A DNA stretch of 31,975 nt, from positions 1 through 31,975 of the forward strand of contig CALFYG010000070.1 of assembly GCA_937952095.1 (NCBI GenBank), written 5' to 3'. Position 1 is the stretch's first letter, and every line of letters starts with the position of its first letter. The stretch comes from an uncultured Micrococcales bacterium. GTDB lineage: Bacteria > Actinomycetota > Actinomycetes > S36-B12 > UBA10799. The notes beneath the pieces are model-generated. The model did no database searches, was not told the DNA's origin, and saw nothing but the letters and a program-made list of their open reading frames with translations. Of the stretch, positions 8,288-16,708 are shown in pieces. Made by a program: the position numbers and the translations under genes.

Positions 8288-8889
8288 CGCCACTGGTCCG
8301 GGATCGATGCCCATACAAGGTCGGCGACTTCTTCGATCGAACCACTGGCGTCGATGACGCTGTAGCGGTGGAGGTCCCGCGCCGCGAGGTCCAGCAACCC
8401 GCGGCGCACCCGGGCCTGGAACAGTTCACCCTCGCTCTCCATGCGGTCGATCTCGCCGTCGCGCTGGGTGGAGGTTCCAGTGGGCAGGTCGAGCATGATC
8501 GTCAGGTCGGGAATCACGCCGTCGGTGGCCCACATGTTGACCCGCTCCACGTCCTCGACGCCGAGCCCGCGGGCGACCCCTTGATACGCCAGCGACGAGT
8601 CGACGAAACGGTCCGAGAGCACCACGGCCCCGCGCTCGAGCGCCGGCCGGATGGTCCGCTCGACATGGTCGGCCCGGGCTGCGGCGAACAGCAATGCCTC
8701 GCAGCGAGCCGACATGTCCACGTCGTCGGCGAGCAGCAGGACCCGAATGGCCTCGGCCACCGGGGTTCCGCCTGGTTCCCGGGTGACGACCACCTCGTGC
8801 TTGTCACCGAGACGCTCGGCCAAAAGGCGCAGTTGAGTGGTCTTGCCCGACCGGTCAACACCCTCGAAGGCGACGAACAAACCGCTCAC
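8284..8889 (-). CDS. tmk: thymidylate kinase
   Basis: 201 aa, normal length. It phosphorylates dTMP to dTDP for DNA synthesis. The P-loop is GVDRSGKTT (10-18). TREPGGTP is the dTMP-binding DR/E-P-G-G segment, and LSDRFVDSSLAYQG matches the conserved DR(F/Y)xxSxxAYQ motif. The start is GTG at 8887-8889 with a GAGAGGG-like ribosome site. It is the first gene of the tmk-holB pair. Upstream lies a repeat-rich gap that separates it from the 3' end of topA, so a separate promoter is likely, though none was recognised with confidence. Confidence 0.95.
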   Translation of the reverse strand: MSGLFVAFEGVDRSGKTTQLRLLAERLGDKHEVVVTREPGGTPVAEAIRVLLLADDVDMSARCEALLFAAARADHVERTIRPALERGAVVLSDRFVDSSLAYQGVARGLGVEDVERVNMWATDGVIPDLTIMLDLPTGTSTQRDGEIDRMESEGELFQARVRRGLLDLAARDLHRYSVIDASGSIEEVADLVWASIPDQWR

Positions 8890-8971
8890 AGGCTCACCCT
8901 CTCACGAGGTTCGGGCCCGCGTGGCCGTGGTCGGGAGAAGTGGGTGAGACGTACCTGGTTGTCGCCGGCGA

Positions 8972-9085
8972 GTGCGACGTTGTTGCTGGTTCACGTCTGC
9001 GAGTGCGACGTCGTTGTCGGTTCCGAGGCGCCGAAACCAGCAACAACGCGACAATCGACCGCGGCACGCCGCAACAACGTCACAA
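8972..9085. repeat. four-unit palindromic repeat element, copy 1 (31-bp spacing)
   Basis: Two forward units start at 8972 (GTGCGACGTTGTTG) and 9003 (GTGCGACGTCGTTG), exactly 31 bp apart. Two inverted units start at 9041 (CAACAACGCGACAA) and 9072 (CAACAACGTCACAA), again 31 bp apart. Within it CGTTGTTGCTGGTT (8978-8991) and its perfect complement (9035-9048) can pair. It fills the gap between the topA stop and the tmk start. The architecture is the same as the element at 25836-25948. It could act as transcript 3' structure, a protein-binding array or an interspersed REP-like element; which is unknown. Confidence 0.8.
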
Positions 9086-9110
9086 TCGCGCGCGGCAGGA
9101 TCGGCCCGTG

Positions 9111-11729
9111 CTACTTCTTCGAGGCCGCCCGCTTGCGGGTCTTCTTCGGCGCAGGGCCCTTCGCCCGCCGCTCACTGATGAGGTCGCTGGCCCGCTCCAG
9201 GGTGATGGTCAACGGGTCGTCCGCCACCCGCAGCGAGGCATTGGTCTCGCCGTCGGTGACGTAGGGACCGAACCGGCCCTCCTTGAGTTCGATCTTCTTG
9301 CCGGTGATCGGATCCGTGCCGATCTCCTTGCCGGGCGCGGCCTGCTGCCGGCCGCGACCGCGCTTGGGCTGGGCGAACAACGCCAGCGCCTCGTCCACCG
9401 TGCACGTGAAGATGCTCGCCTCGTCGGGGAGCGACCGCGAATCCTTGCCGTGGGTCAGGTACGGCCCGTAGCGGCCGTTCTGCGCCATGATCGGCTCGCC
9501 GTCCTCCGGGTGCTTGCCCACTTCTCGCGGCAGCGACAGCAGCCGCAGCGCATCCTCGAGAGTGACCGTGGTGGGATCCATGTCCTTGAACAGGCTCGCT
9601 GTACGCGGCTTCACGGTCTTGCGGGGCTTCTTGGCCCCTTCGGGGAGTTCCGGCAGGATCTCCGTGACATAGGGGCCGAACCGGCCGGTCTTGGTCACAA
9701 TCTCGTGGCCGGTCTCGGGGTCGGCACCCAGCGCGCGCTCCTCCTTCGGAGCATTGAGCAACTCCACGGCAAGTTCGGGTGTCAACTCGTCGGGCGGCAG
9801 GTCGGCAGGCACGTTGGCGCGCTTCTCACCGGACTCCAGGTACGGGCCGAACTTCCCCACCCGCAGCACGATCTGCTCGTCGATCGGGAACGAGGAGTTC
9901 TCCCGCGGGTCGATCTCGGGCAGTCGTTCGATCATCGGGTGCAGGCCGACGAACCGGCCACCACGCGGGTCCGCGCCTCCGTAGTAGAAGGCACCGAGCA
10001 CGACGTTGCGTGACTGCTCGCCACCGGCGATGGTGTCGAGGATCTCCTCGAGTTCGGCGGTGAAGTCGTAGTCGACCAGGGCGGTGAAGTGGTCCTCGAG
10101 AAGCCGCACCACCGCGAACGCAAGCCACGCCGGCACGAGTGCCGTCCCGCGTTTGAAGACGTACCCGCGATCCAGCAAGGTGCCGATGATGTTGGACCAG
10201 GTCGACGGCCGGCCGATACCACGGTCCTCAAGGGCCTTGAGCAGCGTGGCTTCGGTGTAGCGCGCCGGGGGCTTCGTGGAGTGCTCTTCGGCGTTCAGCG
10301 CCCGGATCGTCACCTCGTCGCCCTGGGACAGACGCGGTAGTCGACGCTGGTCACCGGAGTCGTCGTCGTCGCGGCTCTCCTCGTACGCGGCGAGGAAACC
10401 GGGGAATGTCACCACGGTTCCGCTGGCGGAGAAGATGGTCGCCACCCCATCCGCGGTGGTGGCCCCGAGTCGCAGCGTCGTAGTGGCGATCTTCGCGTCG
10501 GCCATCTGCGAGGCGACGGTCCGCTTCCAGATCAGGTCGTACAGTGCGAGTTCATCGGGGTTCAACTGCGAGGTCACCTGACCCGGCGTGCGGAACGAGT
10601 CCCCCGCGGGCCGGATCGCCTCGTGCGCCTCCTGTGCGTTCTTCACCTTGCGGGTGTAGTCGCGCTTGGGCCCCGGGAAGACGTGGTCGTCGCCGTACAG
10701 CGACCGCGCTTGGTCACGGGCGGCCTTGATCGCCGTCTCCGACAGGTTCGTCGAGTCGGTACGCATGTAGGTGATGAACCCTCGCTCGTACAGACCCTGC
10801 GCCACACGCATCGTGCGCTGACCGCCCCAGCGCAATTTGCGCGAGGCCTCCTGCTGCAGCGTCGAGGTCATGAACGGCGGCGACGGCCGGCGCGTACCCG
10901 GCTTCTCCTCCACCGACTCCACGGTCATCCGCGCATCGCTCAGGCCCGCGACCAGGGCCTCAGCAGCGGGCAGGTCCAGATGTCGCACGTCCGACTTCTT
11001 CAACTGACCACGGTCGTCGAACGAGTCGCCGCGCGCCACCCGCACCCCGTCGACGTGGGTCAGCGTGGCGGTGAAACTGCCCGGGTCGAGCAGGGCCTCG
11101 ATGTCGGCGTAGCCCGCCCGCACGAACGCCATCCGCTCGCGCTCCCGGTCGACGACCAACCGTAGCGCCACCGACTGCACCCGCCCCGCAGACAGACGCG
11201 GCATGACCTTCTTCCACAGCACCGGTGACACTTCGTAGCCGTACAGCCTGTCGAGGATCCGGCGGGTCTCCTGCGCGTCGACGAGGTCGAGGTCGAGTTC
11301 GCGGGTGTTGTGCAGGGCGTTCTGGATGGCGTCGCGGGTGATCTCGTTGAAGACCATCCGGCGCACCGGGATCTTCGGGTTGAGGACCTGCAACAGGTGC
11401 CAGGCGATCGCCTCGCCCTCGCGGTCCTCATCGGTGGCCAGCAGGAGTTCGTCCGCGTCGCGCAACTTGTCCTTGAGTTCCTTCACGCGCGCCCGCTTGT
11501 CGGCGTTCACCACATAGATAGGAGTGAAGTTGTTGTCGATGTCCACGCCCAGACGCGCCCACGGCTGCGACTTGTACTTCGCGGGGATGTCGGCTGCCTT
11601 GTCGGGAAGGTCGCGGATGTGGCCCACACTGGCAGTCACCTCGAAGCCTTCTCCGAGGTAACCCTGGATCGTCTTGGCCTTCGCAGGCGACTCGACGATC
11701 ACCAAACGGCGTGCGGTGCTTTCAGGCAT
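9111..11729 (-). CDS. topA: DNA topoisomerase I
   Basis: 872 aa type IA topoisomerase relaxing negative supercoils. The N-terminal TOPRIM domain has IVESPAKAKTI (11-21) and LATDEDREGE with Asp100 and Asp102. The catalytic tyrosine is Tyr321 in GFITYMRTDS. The C-terminus holds repeated glycine/aromatic modules (GKFGPYLESG, GRFGPYVTE, GRYGPYLTH, GRFGPYVTDG) and a Lys/Arg-rich tail (PKKTRKRAASKK). This is the usual actinobacterial form, which replaces the zinc fingers of the E. coli enzyme. The ATG at 11727-11729 was chosen because GGGGAAGGG lies just upstream and MPESTARRLVIVESPAKA is the expected N-terminus; an in-frame extension to 11861 crosses the promoter region. Confidence 0.97.
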   Translation of the reverse strand: MPESTARRLVIVESPAKAKTIQGYLGEGFEVTASVGHIRDLPDKAADIPAKYKSQPWARLGVDIDNNFTPIYVVNADKRARVKELKDKLRDADELLLATDEDREGEAIAWHLLQVLNPKIPVRRMVFNEITRDAIQNALHNTRELDLDLVDAQETRRILDRLYGYEVSPVLWKKVMPRLSAGRVQSVALRLVVDRERERMAFVRAGYADIEALLDPGSFTATLTHVDGVRVARGDSFDDRGQLKKSDVRHLDLPAAEALVAGLSDARMTVESVEEKPGTRRPSPPFMTSTLQQEASRKLRWGGQRTMRVAQGLYERGFITYMRTDSTNLSETAIKAARDQARSLYGDDHVFPGPKRDYTRKVKNAQEAHEAIRPAGDSFRTPGQVTSQLNPDELALYDLIWKRTVASQMADAKIATTTLRLGATTADGVATIFSASGTVVTFPGFLAAYEESRDDDDSGDQRRLPRLSQGDEVTIRALNAEEHSTKPPARYTEATLLKALEDRGIGRPSTWSNIIGTLLDRGYVFKRGTALVPAWLAFAVVRLLEDHFTALVDYDFTAELEEILDTIAGGEQSRNVVLGAFYYGGADPRGGRFVGLHPMIERLPEIDPRENSSFPIDEQIVLRVGKFGPYLESGEKRANVPADLPPDELTPELAVELLNAPKEERALGADPETGHEIVTKTGRFGPYVTEILPELPEGAKKPRKTVKPRTASLFKDMDPTTVTLEDALRLLSLPREVGKHPEDGEPIMAQNGRYGPYLTHGKDSRSLPDEASIFTCTVDEALALFAQPKRGRGRQQAAPGKEIGTDPITGKKIELKEGRFGPYVTDGETNASLRVADDPLTITLERASDLISERRAKGPAPKKTRKRAASKK

Positions 11730-11775
11730 GTTTCCCTTCCCCGACCCATGATGCGGGCACGAATCGGCACAGTAC

Positions 11776-11789
11776 GACACCGGGGTGTC
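11776..11789. promoter_or_regulatory. inverted repeat GACACC-GG-GGTGTC upstream of topA
   Basis: A perfect 6+2+6 palindrome lies about 47-60 bp before the topA start codon. On the minus strand it sits one base upstream of TACTGT, a TANNNT hexamer that could be the topA -10. This position suits an operator, or a supercoiling-sensitive spacer. A chance palindrome cannot be excluded. Confidence 0.35.
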
Positions 11790-11872
11790 ATTGCGCCAGT
11801 GGGGGGTACTGCGCTCTCGCCCCGCCCAAGCCCCTACCCCGCAGTTGGTGTCACCCACCACCGGTCACAAAT

Positions 11873-11919
11873 GTTGCGAAGTTGGGAAGACGCGCCCGCG
11901 TGTCTCCCAACATCGCAAC
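11873..11919 (-). terminator. long near-perfect hairpin, related to the 31-bp-spaced repeats
   Basis: GTTGCGA (11873-11879) and GTTGGGA (11881-11887) pair with TCCCAAC (11905-11911) and TCGCAAC (11913-11919). Inner pairs bring the loop down to about two bases, leaving one mismatch and one bulge. It lies 27 bp beyond the stop of the minus-strand S1P-lyase-like gene and upstream of topA, where a terminator is expected. There is no T-run. The arms TTGCGAAGTTG and TTGCGATGTTG resemble the TTGCGACGTTGTTG unit of the other two repeat elements. Confidence 0.6.
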
Positions 11920-11945
11920 AACGACGGTCGGGCCGCGCCGATCGG

Positions 11946-13406
11946 TCACCGATTCGGGGTGAACAACTCACTGAAGACGGCCTTGAGCAGCACCTCCACG
12001 AGCGGCGCCGGCGACGCCTCGAGCAGGGCGTTGATGCCCGCCATCTCATCGGGTAAACCCACTCCCCCCTCACCTTTGAACCCGGCGAGCTGCAACAGTC
12101 CGTCGATGGTCGCCTGGTCGAGGGCGTCGACATCGATGCTTGCGGCGGCCGCGGCAAGATTGGGGTCGATGTCGGCCCGGCCCTTCCCGGTCGCCGCCTG
12201 CGTCGCCTCGCGCAGGACCTCGATGAACTCGTCGGCGCGATCGCCGATGCCCGCCGACACCGTGACGTGGATGTTCGTGGGGCCCCCTCGGCGCGCGGGC
12301 TGGACCTGGAGAGACCACCCGAGCGCGTGCGCCTCGTCGGCCACGACCCGCACATCCGGGCCCTCGGGGGCACCGGTATCGCCGATGCACACCAGCGAGG
12401 ACTCCGGTGGAGCGACCACGCGCAGCCCGGGGATCTGCTCCACCGCGTCCGCGATGTGCAGGGCCCCGGCCCGGGATTTCAGGGCGAGTTCGCGCAAGCC
12501 CTCCCGGCCCAGCAGGTGCAGCACTGCCCAGGCGGCCGCACCGGGTCCCGCGGAACGGCTCGACAGCAATGTGTTGTTGATCAGCGGATACCCGGGCCAA
12601 CCGGCATCGGCGAAGTAGTGGTACTGCCGTAGTTCCGGATTCGCGTGCAGCAGGATCGACACACCCTTGGGGGCGTACCCGTACTTGTGCAGGTCCATCG
12701 ACGCTGAGGTCACCCCGGGGATACTCATGTCCACCGCCGGCCGACCCTCGGCCTCGAGGATGAACGGAAGCACCCACCCACCGATGCAGAGGTCGAGGTG
12801 ACACAGGATGTCCCGCTCGGCGGCAGCCGCCGCAACCTCGGCGACGGGATCGATCACCCCGTGGGCGTAACTGGGCGCCGACACCACTGCCAAGGCGGTG
12901 CGCTCGTCCATCGCCGCGATCATCGCGTCGGCGTCCGCCTTGAAGTCGGCGTCCACCCCGATATCGACGATGTCGACGTCGAACAACCATGCGCCCTTGC
13001 GGAACGCGGAGTGCGCGGTCACCGGCAGGAGCATCGTCGGCCGGCCCTCACCGCCGCGACGGCGGTAGCGCTCGCGCGCTCCGAGCACCGCCAGCATGCA
13101 GGACTCGGTCCCACCGCTGGTCACCGTGCCCACCGCCTCGGGTCCGCCCCCGTGCAGATCGAGTGCCGCGCCGACGAGGTCGTTCTCCACTGCCGCGATG
13201 CTGGGGAACGCTGTGGGGTCCAGCCCGCTACGACCCCACGCCGTCGAGGCTGCGGCATTGGCCACCTCGCGCAGCTGGGAGTTCCCGGACTCGAAGTGGT
13301 AACTCGTGGCCTTCGTGTAGTCGAGGTCCAGTTCCCGCAATGCGGCCAGCGCCGCGAGGATCTCCTCGGCCGGAAGGCCCTGGTCAGGAAGCGGCGGCAG
13401 AGTCAT
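11946..13406 (-). CDS. PLP-dependent lyase/decarboxylase, sphingosine-1-phosphate lyase-like
   Basis: 486 aa group II decarboxylase fold (PLP fold type I). GTVTSGGTES (93-102) binds the cofactor phosphate. HLDLCIGG (203-210) holds the Asp205 that contacts the pyridine nitrogen. SMDLHKYGYAPKG (236-248) gives the Schiff-base Lys241 and matches the THKYGYAPKG motif of sphingosine-1-phosphate lyase closely. That family cleaves phosphorylated sphingoid bases to a long-chain aldehyde and ethanolamine phosphate. Bacterial relatives may instead decarboxylate amino acids, so the substrate is open. About 70 extra C-terminal residues follow the core domain. The ATG has GAGG about nine bases upstream and overlaps the end of the MFS gene by 23 nt; it is the last gene of the four-gene operon. 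Confidence 0.8.
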   Translation of the reverse strand: MTLPPLPDQGLPAEEILAALAALRELDLDYTKATSYHFESGNSQLREVANAAASTAWGRSGLDPTAFPSIAAVENDLVGAALDLHGGGPEAVGTVTSGGTESCMLAVLGARERYRRRGGEGRPTMLLPVTAHSAFRKGAWLFDVDIVDIGVDADFKADADAMIAAMDERTALAVVSAPSYAHGVIDPVAEVAAAAAERDILCHLDLCIGGWVLPFILEAEGRPAVDMSIPGVTSASMDLHKYGYAPKGVSILLHANPELRQYHYFADAGWPGYPLINNTLLSSRSAGPGAAAWAVLHLLGREGLRELALKSRAGALHIADAVEQIPGLRVVAPPESSLVCIGDTGAPEGPDVRVVADEAHALGWSLQVQPARRGGPTNIHVTVSAGIGDRADEFIEVLREATQAATGKGRADIDPNLAAAAASIDVDALDQATIDGLLQLAGFKGEGGVGLPDEMAGINALLEASPAPLVEVLLKAVFSELFTPNR

Positions 13407-14742
13407 GTGATCCTCGCAGTTCGTTGAGTCGGTTCTCGGTGAGGTCGTACTTGAACAAGGACGGCAGGCTCAGCAACAGCATCGCCGCGGGGAACAGGGA
13501 GAAGGACAACACGATCCCTGTCAACGCGCTGTCGGGCTGGGTGACGGTGTTACCGCCCTCGCTGGAGATGAATCCGGTCGCGGCAAGGATCAGCCCCACC
13601 ACGGCCGGTCCGAGTGCCAGCGCCACGGTCTCCCCTGCAGCCCAGACACCGGTGAACACGCCGGCCCGCTGGCTGCCGTGCACCGCGGCGTCCGCGGCCA
13701 CGGAGTCGGGAAGCATCGCGAGCGGGAACATCTGCATGCCGGCGTACGCCACGCCCACCAGGCCGACCAACACGTAGACGGCGGCGCCCGGCAGGCTGCG
13801 CGCGAAGAACAGGCCGACCGCGGCCACGAGGAAGATGGTGGACGCCATGATGAACCCGCGCTGCTTTCCGACCCGCCTGGAGGTCATCGACCACAACGGC
13901 ATCACGATCACCGCCGGCGCCACGAGGCACACGAACAGCAGCGTCTGTTCCAGTTCGCCACCGCCGAGGATGTACGTGGCCAAATACGGGACGGCTGCCA
14001 GCATGGCGCCCACGCCCAGCGCCTGGCACACGAACGTCAGCATGAGCAGCAGGAACCAGCGGTTCTCCCGTACGGCTGCCACGCGCTCGTGCAACGACGG
14101 CTCGCTCTGTGCCTGCGTGTAGGCCTTCGCCTTGCGCACGATCGCCCAGCAGACGATGGTCGCGACGAGCAGCAGCAGACCGACGACGATCCCCATTCCC
14201 GCGTAGCCGGGACGCCCGGTGCCGAACGCCTTGACCAGGATCGGGGCACCGGCGCCGAACAGCAGGATCGACAGCGTGAGAAACACGATCCGGATGCTCA
14301 TGATCTTGGTGCGCTCGGCGTAGTCGTCGGTGAACTCCGCGGGCATCGCCAGATACGTGACCTGGAAAGTGGCGAAGCCGGTGATCGCGAACAGGAAGAA
14401 GACTCCCACCCACAGTGCCGCCGCGTTGCCCTCCAGCCCGGCGGGAGCGGCGAAGGTGAGGGCGAACATGGGCGCAATGATCAGGCCGCCGATCAGGAGC
14501 CACTTCGCCCGCGACCCTGTGCGCACCATGGTCTTGTCGGACATGCTGCCGACCACCGGGGCGATGATCACGTCCCAGGCCTTGGGGAGGAAGACCACGA
14601 GACTGGCCACCGCCGCGGCTACACCGAGGATGTCCGTCAGATAGAACAGCAGGACCAAGCCGGGGACAGTCGCGAACCCTCCGGTGCCGAACGACCCGAA
14701 GGCGTAACCGAACCGCTGGCCGGACGTGAGCCGTTGTGACAT
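13384..14742 (-). CDS. MFS transporter, MelB/GPH (sugar:cation symporter) type
   Basis: About 452 aa with roughly 12 hydrophobic segments. The N-terminus (RFGYAFGSFGTGGFATVPG, then FYLTDILGV) and the loop WDVIIAPVVGSMSDKT, with its conserved Asp after helix 2, are typical of the glycoside-pentoside-hexuronide:cation symporter family. Members import sugars, but distant actinobacterial members move other small molecules. Start at ATG 14740-14742, because the upstream in-frame stretch is non-MFS sequence lying inside the neighbouring reductase gene. It lies 47 nt after the reductase and overlaps the S1P-lyase-like gene, so a role moving the substrate or product of that operon is likely, though the direction is unknown. 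Confidence 0.85.
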   Translation of the reverse strand: MSQRLTSGQRFGYAFGSFGTGGFATVPGLVLLFYLTDILGVAAAVASLVVFLPKAWDVIIAPVVGSMSDKTMVRTGSRAKWLLIGGLIIAPMFALTFAAPAGLEGNAAALWVGVFFLFAITGFATFQVTYLAMPAEFTDDYAERTKIMSIRIVFLTLSILLFGAGAPILVKAFGTGRPGYAGMGIVVGLLLLVATIVCWAIVRKAKAYTQAQSEPSLHERVAAVRENRWFLLLMLTFVCQALGVGAMLAAVPYLATYILGGGELEQTLLFVCLVAPAVIVMPLWSMTSRRVGKQRGFIMASTIFLVAAVGLFFARSLPGAAVYVLVGLVGVAYAGMQMFPLAMLPDSVAADAAVHGSQRAGVFTGVWAAGETVALALGPAVVGLILAATGFISSEGGNTVTQPDSALTGIVLSFSLFPAAMLLLSLPSLFKYDLTENRLNELRGSHDSAAAS

Positions 14743-14789
14743 GGGCCCAAGTATTGTGCGCCGTGCGGGCTCGATGCCTGTCGCGACGC

Positions 14790-15869
14790 TCAGCGGCTGC
14801 CGAAGTCCGACTCCAGCGCGGCCGCCACGATGGTGTCGATGTAGTCGAGGACCGCGGGGCATCGCACACCCGCCGGCTCGAGCGAGGCGTCGGCCGCGGA
14901 GGTGTCGAACTGCAGACGCAACTCCAAGTAGGGCCGGTACACCAGTCCCGCGCGCAGAGTTCGGCGGAGGCGGTCGTTCGGAGCCAGCATCAGCAACGGC
15001 CGGATGACGTTGCGGAACAGGACCGGCGGTACCCGCACCGGCGGGCGCCTGTCCAGCATCCGGAACACGCGCGGGAACATCTCCCCGGTCGTGGTGTCGC
15101 GGCCCGGTCCGGCAGCGAGATGGAAGGTGCCACCGATCGCATCGGGATCCTGCGACAGCCTCAGCACCGCGTCGGCCACGAAGTCGACGGGCACGATGTC
15201 CAAGCGGGACTGCGGGTCGTAGGGGATGACCGGCAGCCACCCGCGGGCGATGACCTTCAGCGGCCAGTACAGGACCTTCCACGCGCCCGTGCGGCCCGTG
15301 CGGGAATCGCCGACCACGATCGATGGGCGGTGGACGGCGATCGGCAGGTCCGCCATCGCGTCGCGCAGCAACAGTTCGGCCTCGTACTTGGTCTGCTCGT
15401 AGGTGTTGTGGAAGCCGGCATCGTGCTCAAGGTCCGATTCCAGGATCAGCCCCTCCCGGCGACCCGCGACGTAACAGGTGGAGACCGCGTCCAGTCGGCG
15501 CAGCGCCGGCAAGGACCGGCACACCTCGAGCACGTGTGCGGTGCCGTCCACGTTGATCCGGCGCGCTTCGTCGAGCGGAAGGTCGAACGACACTGTCGCT
15601 GCGCAGTGGATCACATCGGTGACATCGTCCAGCGCGCCTGCGTCCACACCGAGGCCGGCCTCGGTGACGTCGCCGTCGATCGCCACGACCCGCGCCGGGT
15701 CGATCCCGGAGTCCCGCATGAGGGCCTCAAGGCGGGACCGGGCATCGCCCTCGCGGCCGGGCCGCACCAGGCAAAGGATCGAGCGGTAATGCGTGTCAGC
15801 GGCCGCCCGCCGCAGGACCTCCCGGCCGACCATCCCGGTCGCGCCGGTGAGTAGAAGGACCGAACTCAC
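14790..15869 (-). CDS. extended SDR / thioester-reductase-like (NAD-binding 4) oxidoreductase
   Basis: 359 aa. The N-terminal NAD(P) loop is TGATGMVG (8-15), followed by DGDVTE (65-70). The active site has Ser130 in AVSTCYVAG and the YxxxK pair Tyr157/Lys161 in TYEQTKYEAE. The spacing and the hydrophobic C-terminal part (LLMLAPNDRLRRTL) fit the fatty-acyl-CoA-reductase / thioester-reductase branch rather than a sugar epimerase. Such enzymes reduce acyl thioesters to aldehyde or alcohol. The GTG start at 15867-15869 overlaps the ATP-grasp stop as GTGA, indicating coupling. Whether it works on a free acyl-CoA or an ACP-bound substrate cannot be told; no carrier protein is nearby. Confidence 0.8.
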   Translation of the reverse strand: MSSVLLLTGATGMVGREVLRRAAADTHYRSILCLVRPGREGDARSRLEALMRDSGIDPARVVAIDGDVTEAGLGVDAGALDDVTDVIHCAATVSFDLPLDEARRINVDGTAHVLEVCRSLPALRRLDAVSTCYVAGRREGLILESDLEHDAGFHNTYEQTKYEAELLLRDAMADLPIAVHRPSIVVGDSRTGRTGAWKVLYWPLKVIARGWLPVIPYDPQSRLDIVPVDFVADAVLRLSQDPDAIGGTFHLAAGPGRDTTTGEMFPRVFRMLDRRPPVRVPPVLFRNVIRPLLMLAPNDRLRRTLRAGLVYRPYLELRLQFDTSAADASLEPAGVRCPAVLDYIDTIVAAALESDFGSR

Positions 15870-16708
15870 AGGCGCTCGGCGATGCCCCTGACGAGGCGCT
15901 TGAGTGCGGTGGGCTCCTGCTTGAGGAACAGCGACGGCTCGACCAGTTCGAGTTCGGCCAAGAGTGGCTCATCGTCATCGTCGCGGATGAGGTCGATGCG
16001 GGCGTAGAGCAACTCGTGCGGGATGTCCGCGATCACGGCCTCGGCGAGTTCCCGTTCGACGTGGGCGATGGGCAGGGCGTGCGAGACGTTCTCCTCGGCG
16101 TCCCCGAGCCGTGGGCTCTTGCGCACAGCGTGGGTCAACTCACCGTCGATCCAGATCAGGGACCGTTCGCCGTATTCCTCGACGGACTGCAGGTATGGCT
16201 GCACCATCACTTCCCGGTCGGTGCACAGCGTCCGCCAGAACTCCTGCGCGGCATCGGAGCGAGGGTCGGTGATGCGATCGGTGAGGAACGAGCCGGCACC
16301 CACCACGGGTTTGGCCACGACGTCGTGCCAGCCCCGGTCGGCCATGAGGTCGCCGAGGTCGAGCTCCTCACCGACTCCCAGCCAAGCCGTCGGCACGACC
16401 GGCACGCCCTGCTTGGCGAGTTGCCGCAGATAGCCCTTGTGCGTGTTCCACTGGACCACCTCGACCGGGTTGAACAGCCGGGTGACCGTCCCCGCGTGTA
16501 CGGCCCACTCCAGGAACTCGTCGAGGTGATCGATGTAGTTCCACGGCGACCGGAGAACCGCCATGCCGAACCGCGACCAGTCGACCACCGGGTCGTCCCA
16601 GGCGACCAAGGCGGGGTCGAGTCCGGCGTCGGTGAGGGCCCCGAGCAGCAGTTCCTCGTCGACGTCCTCTTCGGGCATGTTCCTGCACGTCACGATCGCA
16701 ACACTCAC
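15866..16708 (-). CDS. ATP-grasp domain protein (RimK/glutathione-synthetase-like)
   Basis: About 280 aa from the GTG at 16706-16708, giving VSVAIVTCRNMPEED, the usual N-terminus of this family. Other conserved segments are AVLRSPWNYI (50-59), LFNPVEVVQWNTHKGYL (78-94), VAKPVVGAGS (131-140, ATP-contacting Lys133), VMVQPYL, and AELELVEPSLF near the C-terminus (metal-binding acidic residues). ATP-grasp ligases join a carboxylate to an amine or thiol through an acyl phosphate. The true substrate of this widespread subgroup is not known to me. A longer frame from a TTG at 16849 exists but adds a Cys-rich, non-conserved stretch and was rejected. First gene of the operon ATP-grasp, SDR, MFS, S1P-lyase-like. 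Confidence 0.82.
   Translation of the reverse strand: MSVAIVTCRNMPEEDVDEELLLGALTDAGLDPALVAWDDPVVDWSRFGMAVLRSPWNYIDHLDEFLEWAVHAGTVTRLFNPVEVVQWNTHKGYLRQLAKQGVPVVPTAWLGVGEELDLGDLMADRGWHDVVAKPVVGAGSFLTDRITDPRSDAAQEFWRTLCTDREVMVQPYLQSVEEYGERSLIWIDGELTHAVRKSPRLGDAEENVSHALPIAHVERELAEAVIADIPHELLYARIDLIRDDDDEPLLAELELVEPSLFLKQEPTALKRLVRGIAERL

Noticed and set aside
8972..9085. 31-bp spaced repeats as a CRISPR array
   Set aside because: Only four units, two of them inverted, no equal-length unique spacers between 23-47-bp direct repeats, and no cas genes nearby.
9111..11861. N-terminal extension of topA to 11861
   Set aside because: It crosses the palindrome and the probable promoter, and the conserved protein begins at MPESTARR with a good ribosome site.
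13384..15282. 632-residue MFS fusion reading frame
   Set aside because: The upstream 180 residues lie inside the SDR gene in another frame and are not membrane-like; the MFS protein starts at the ATG at 14742.
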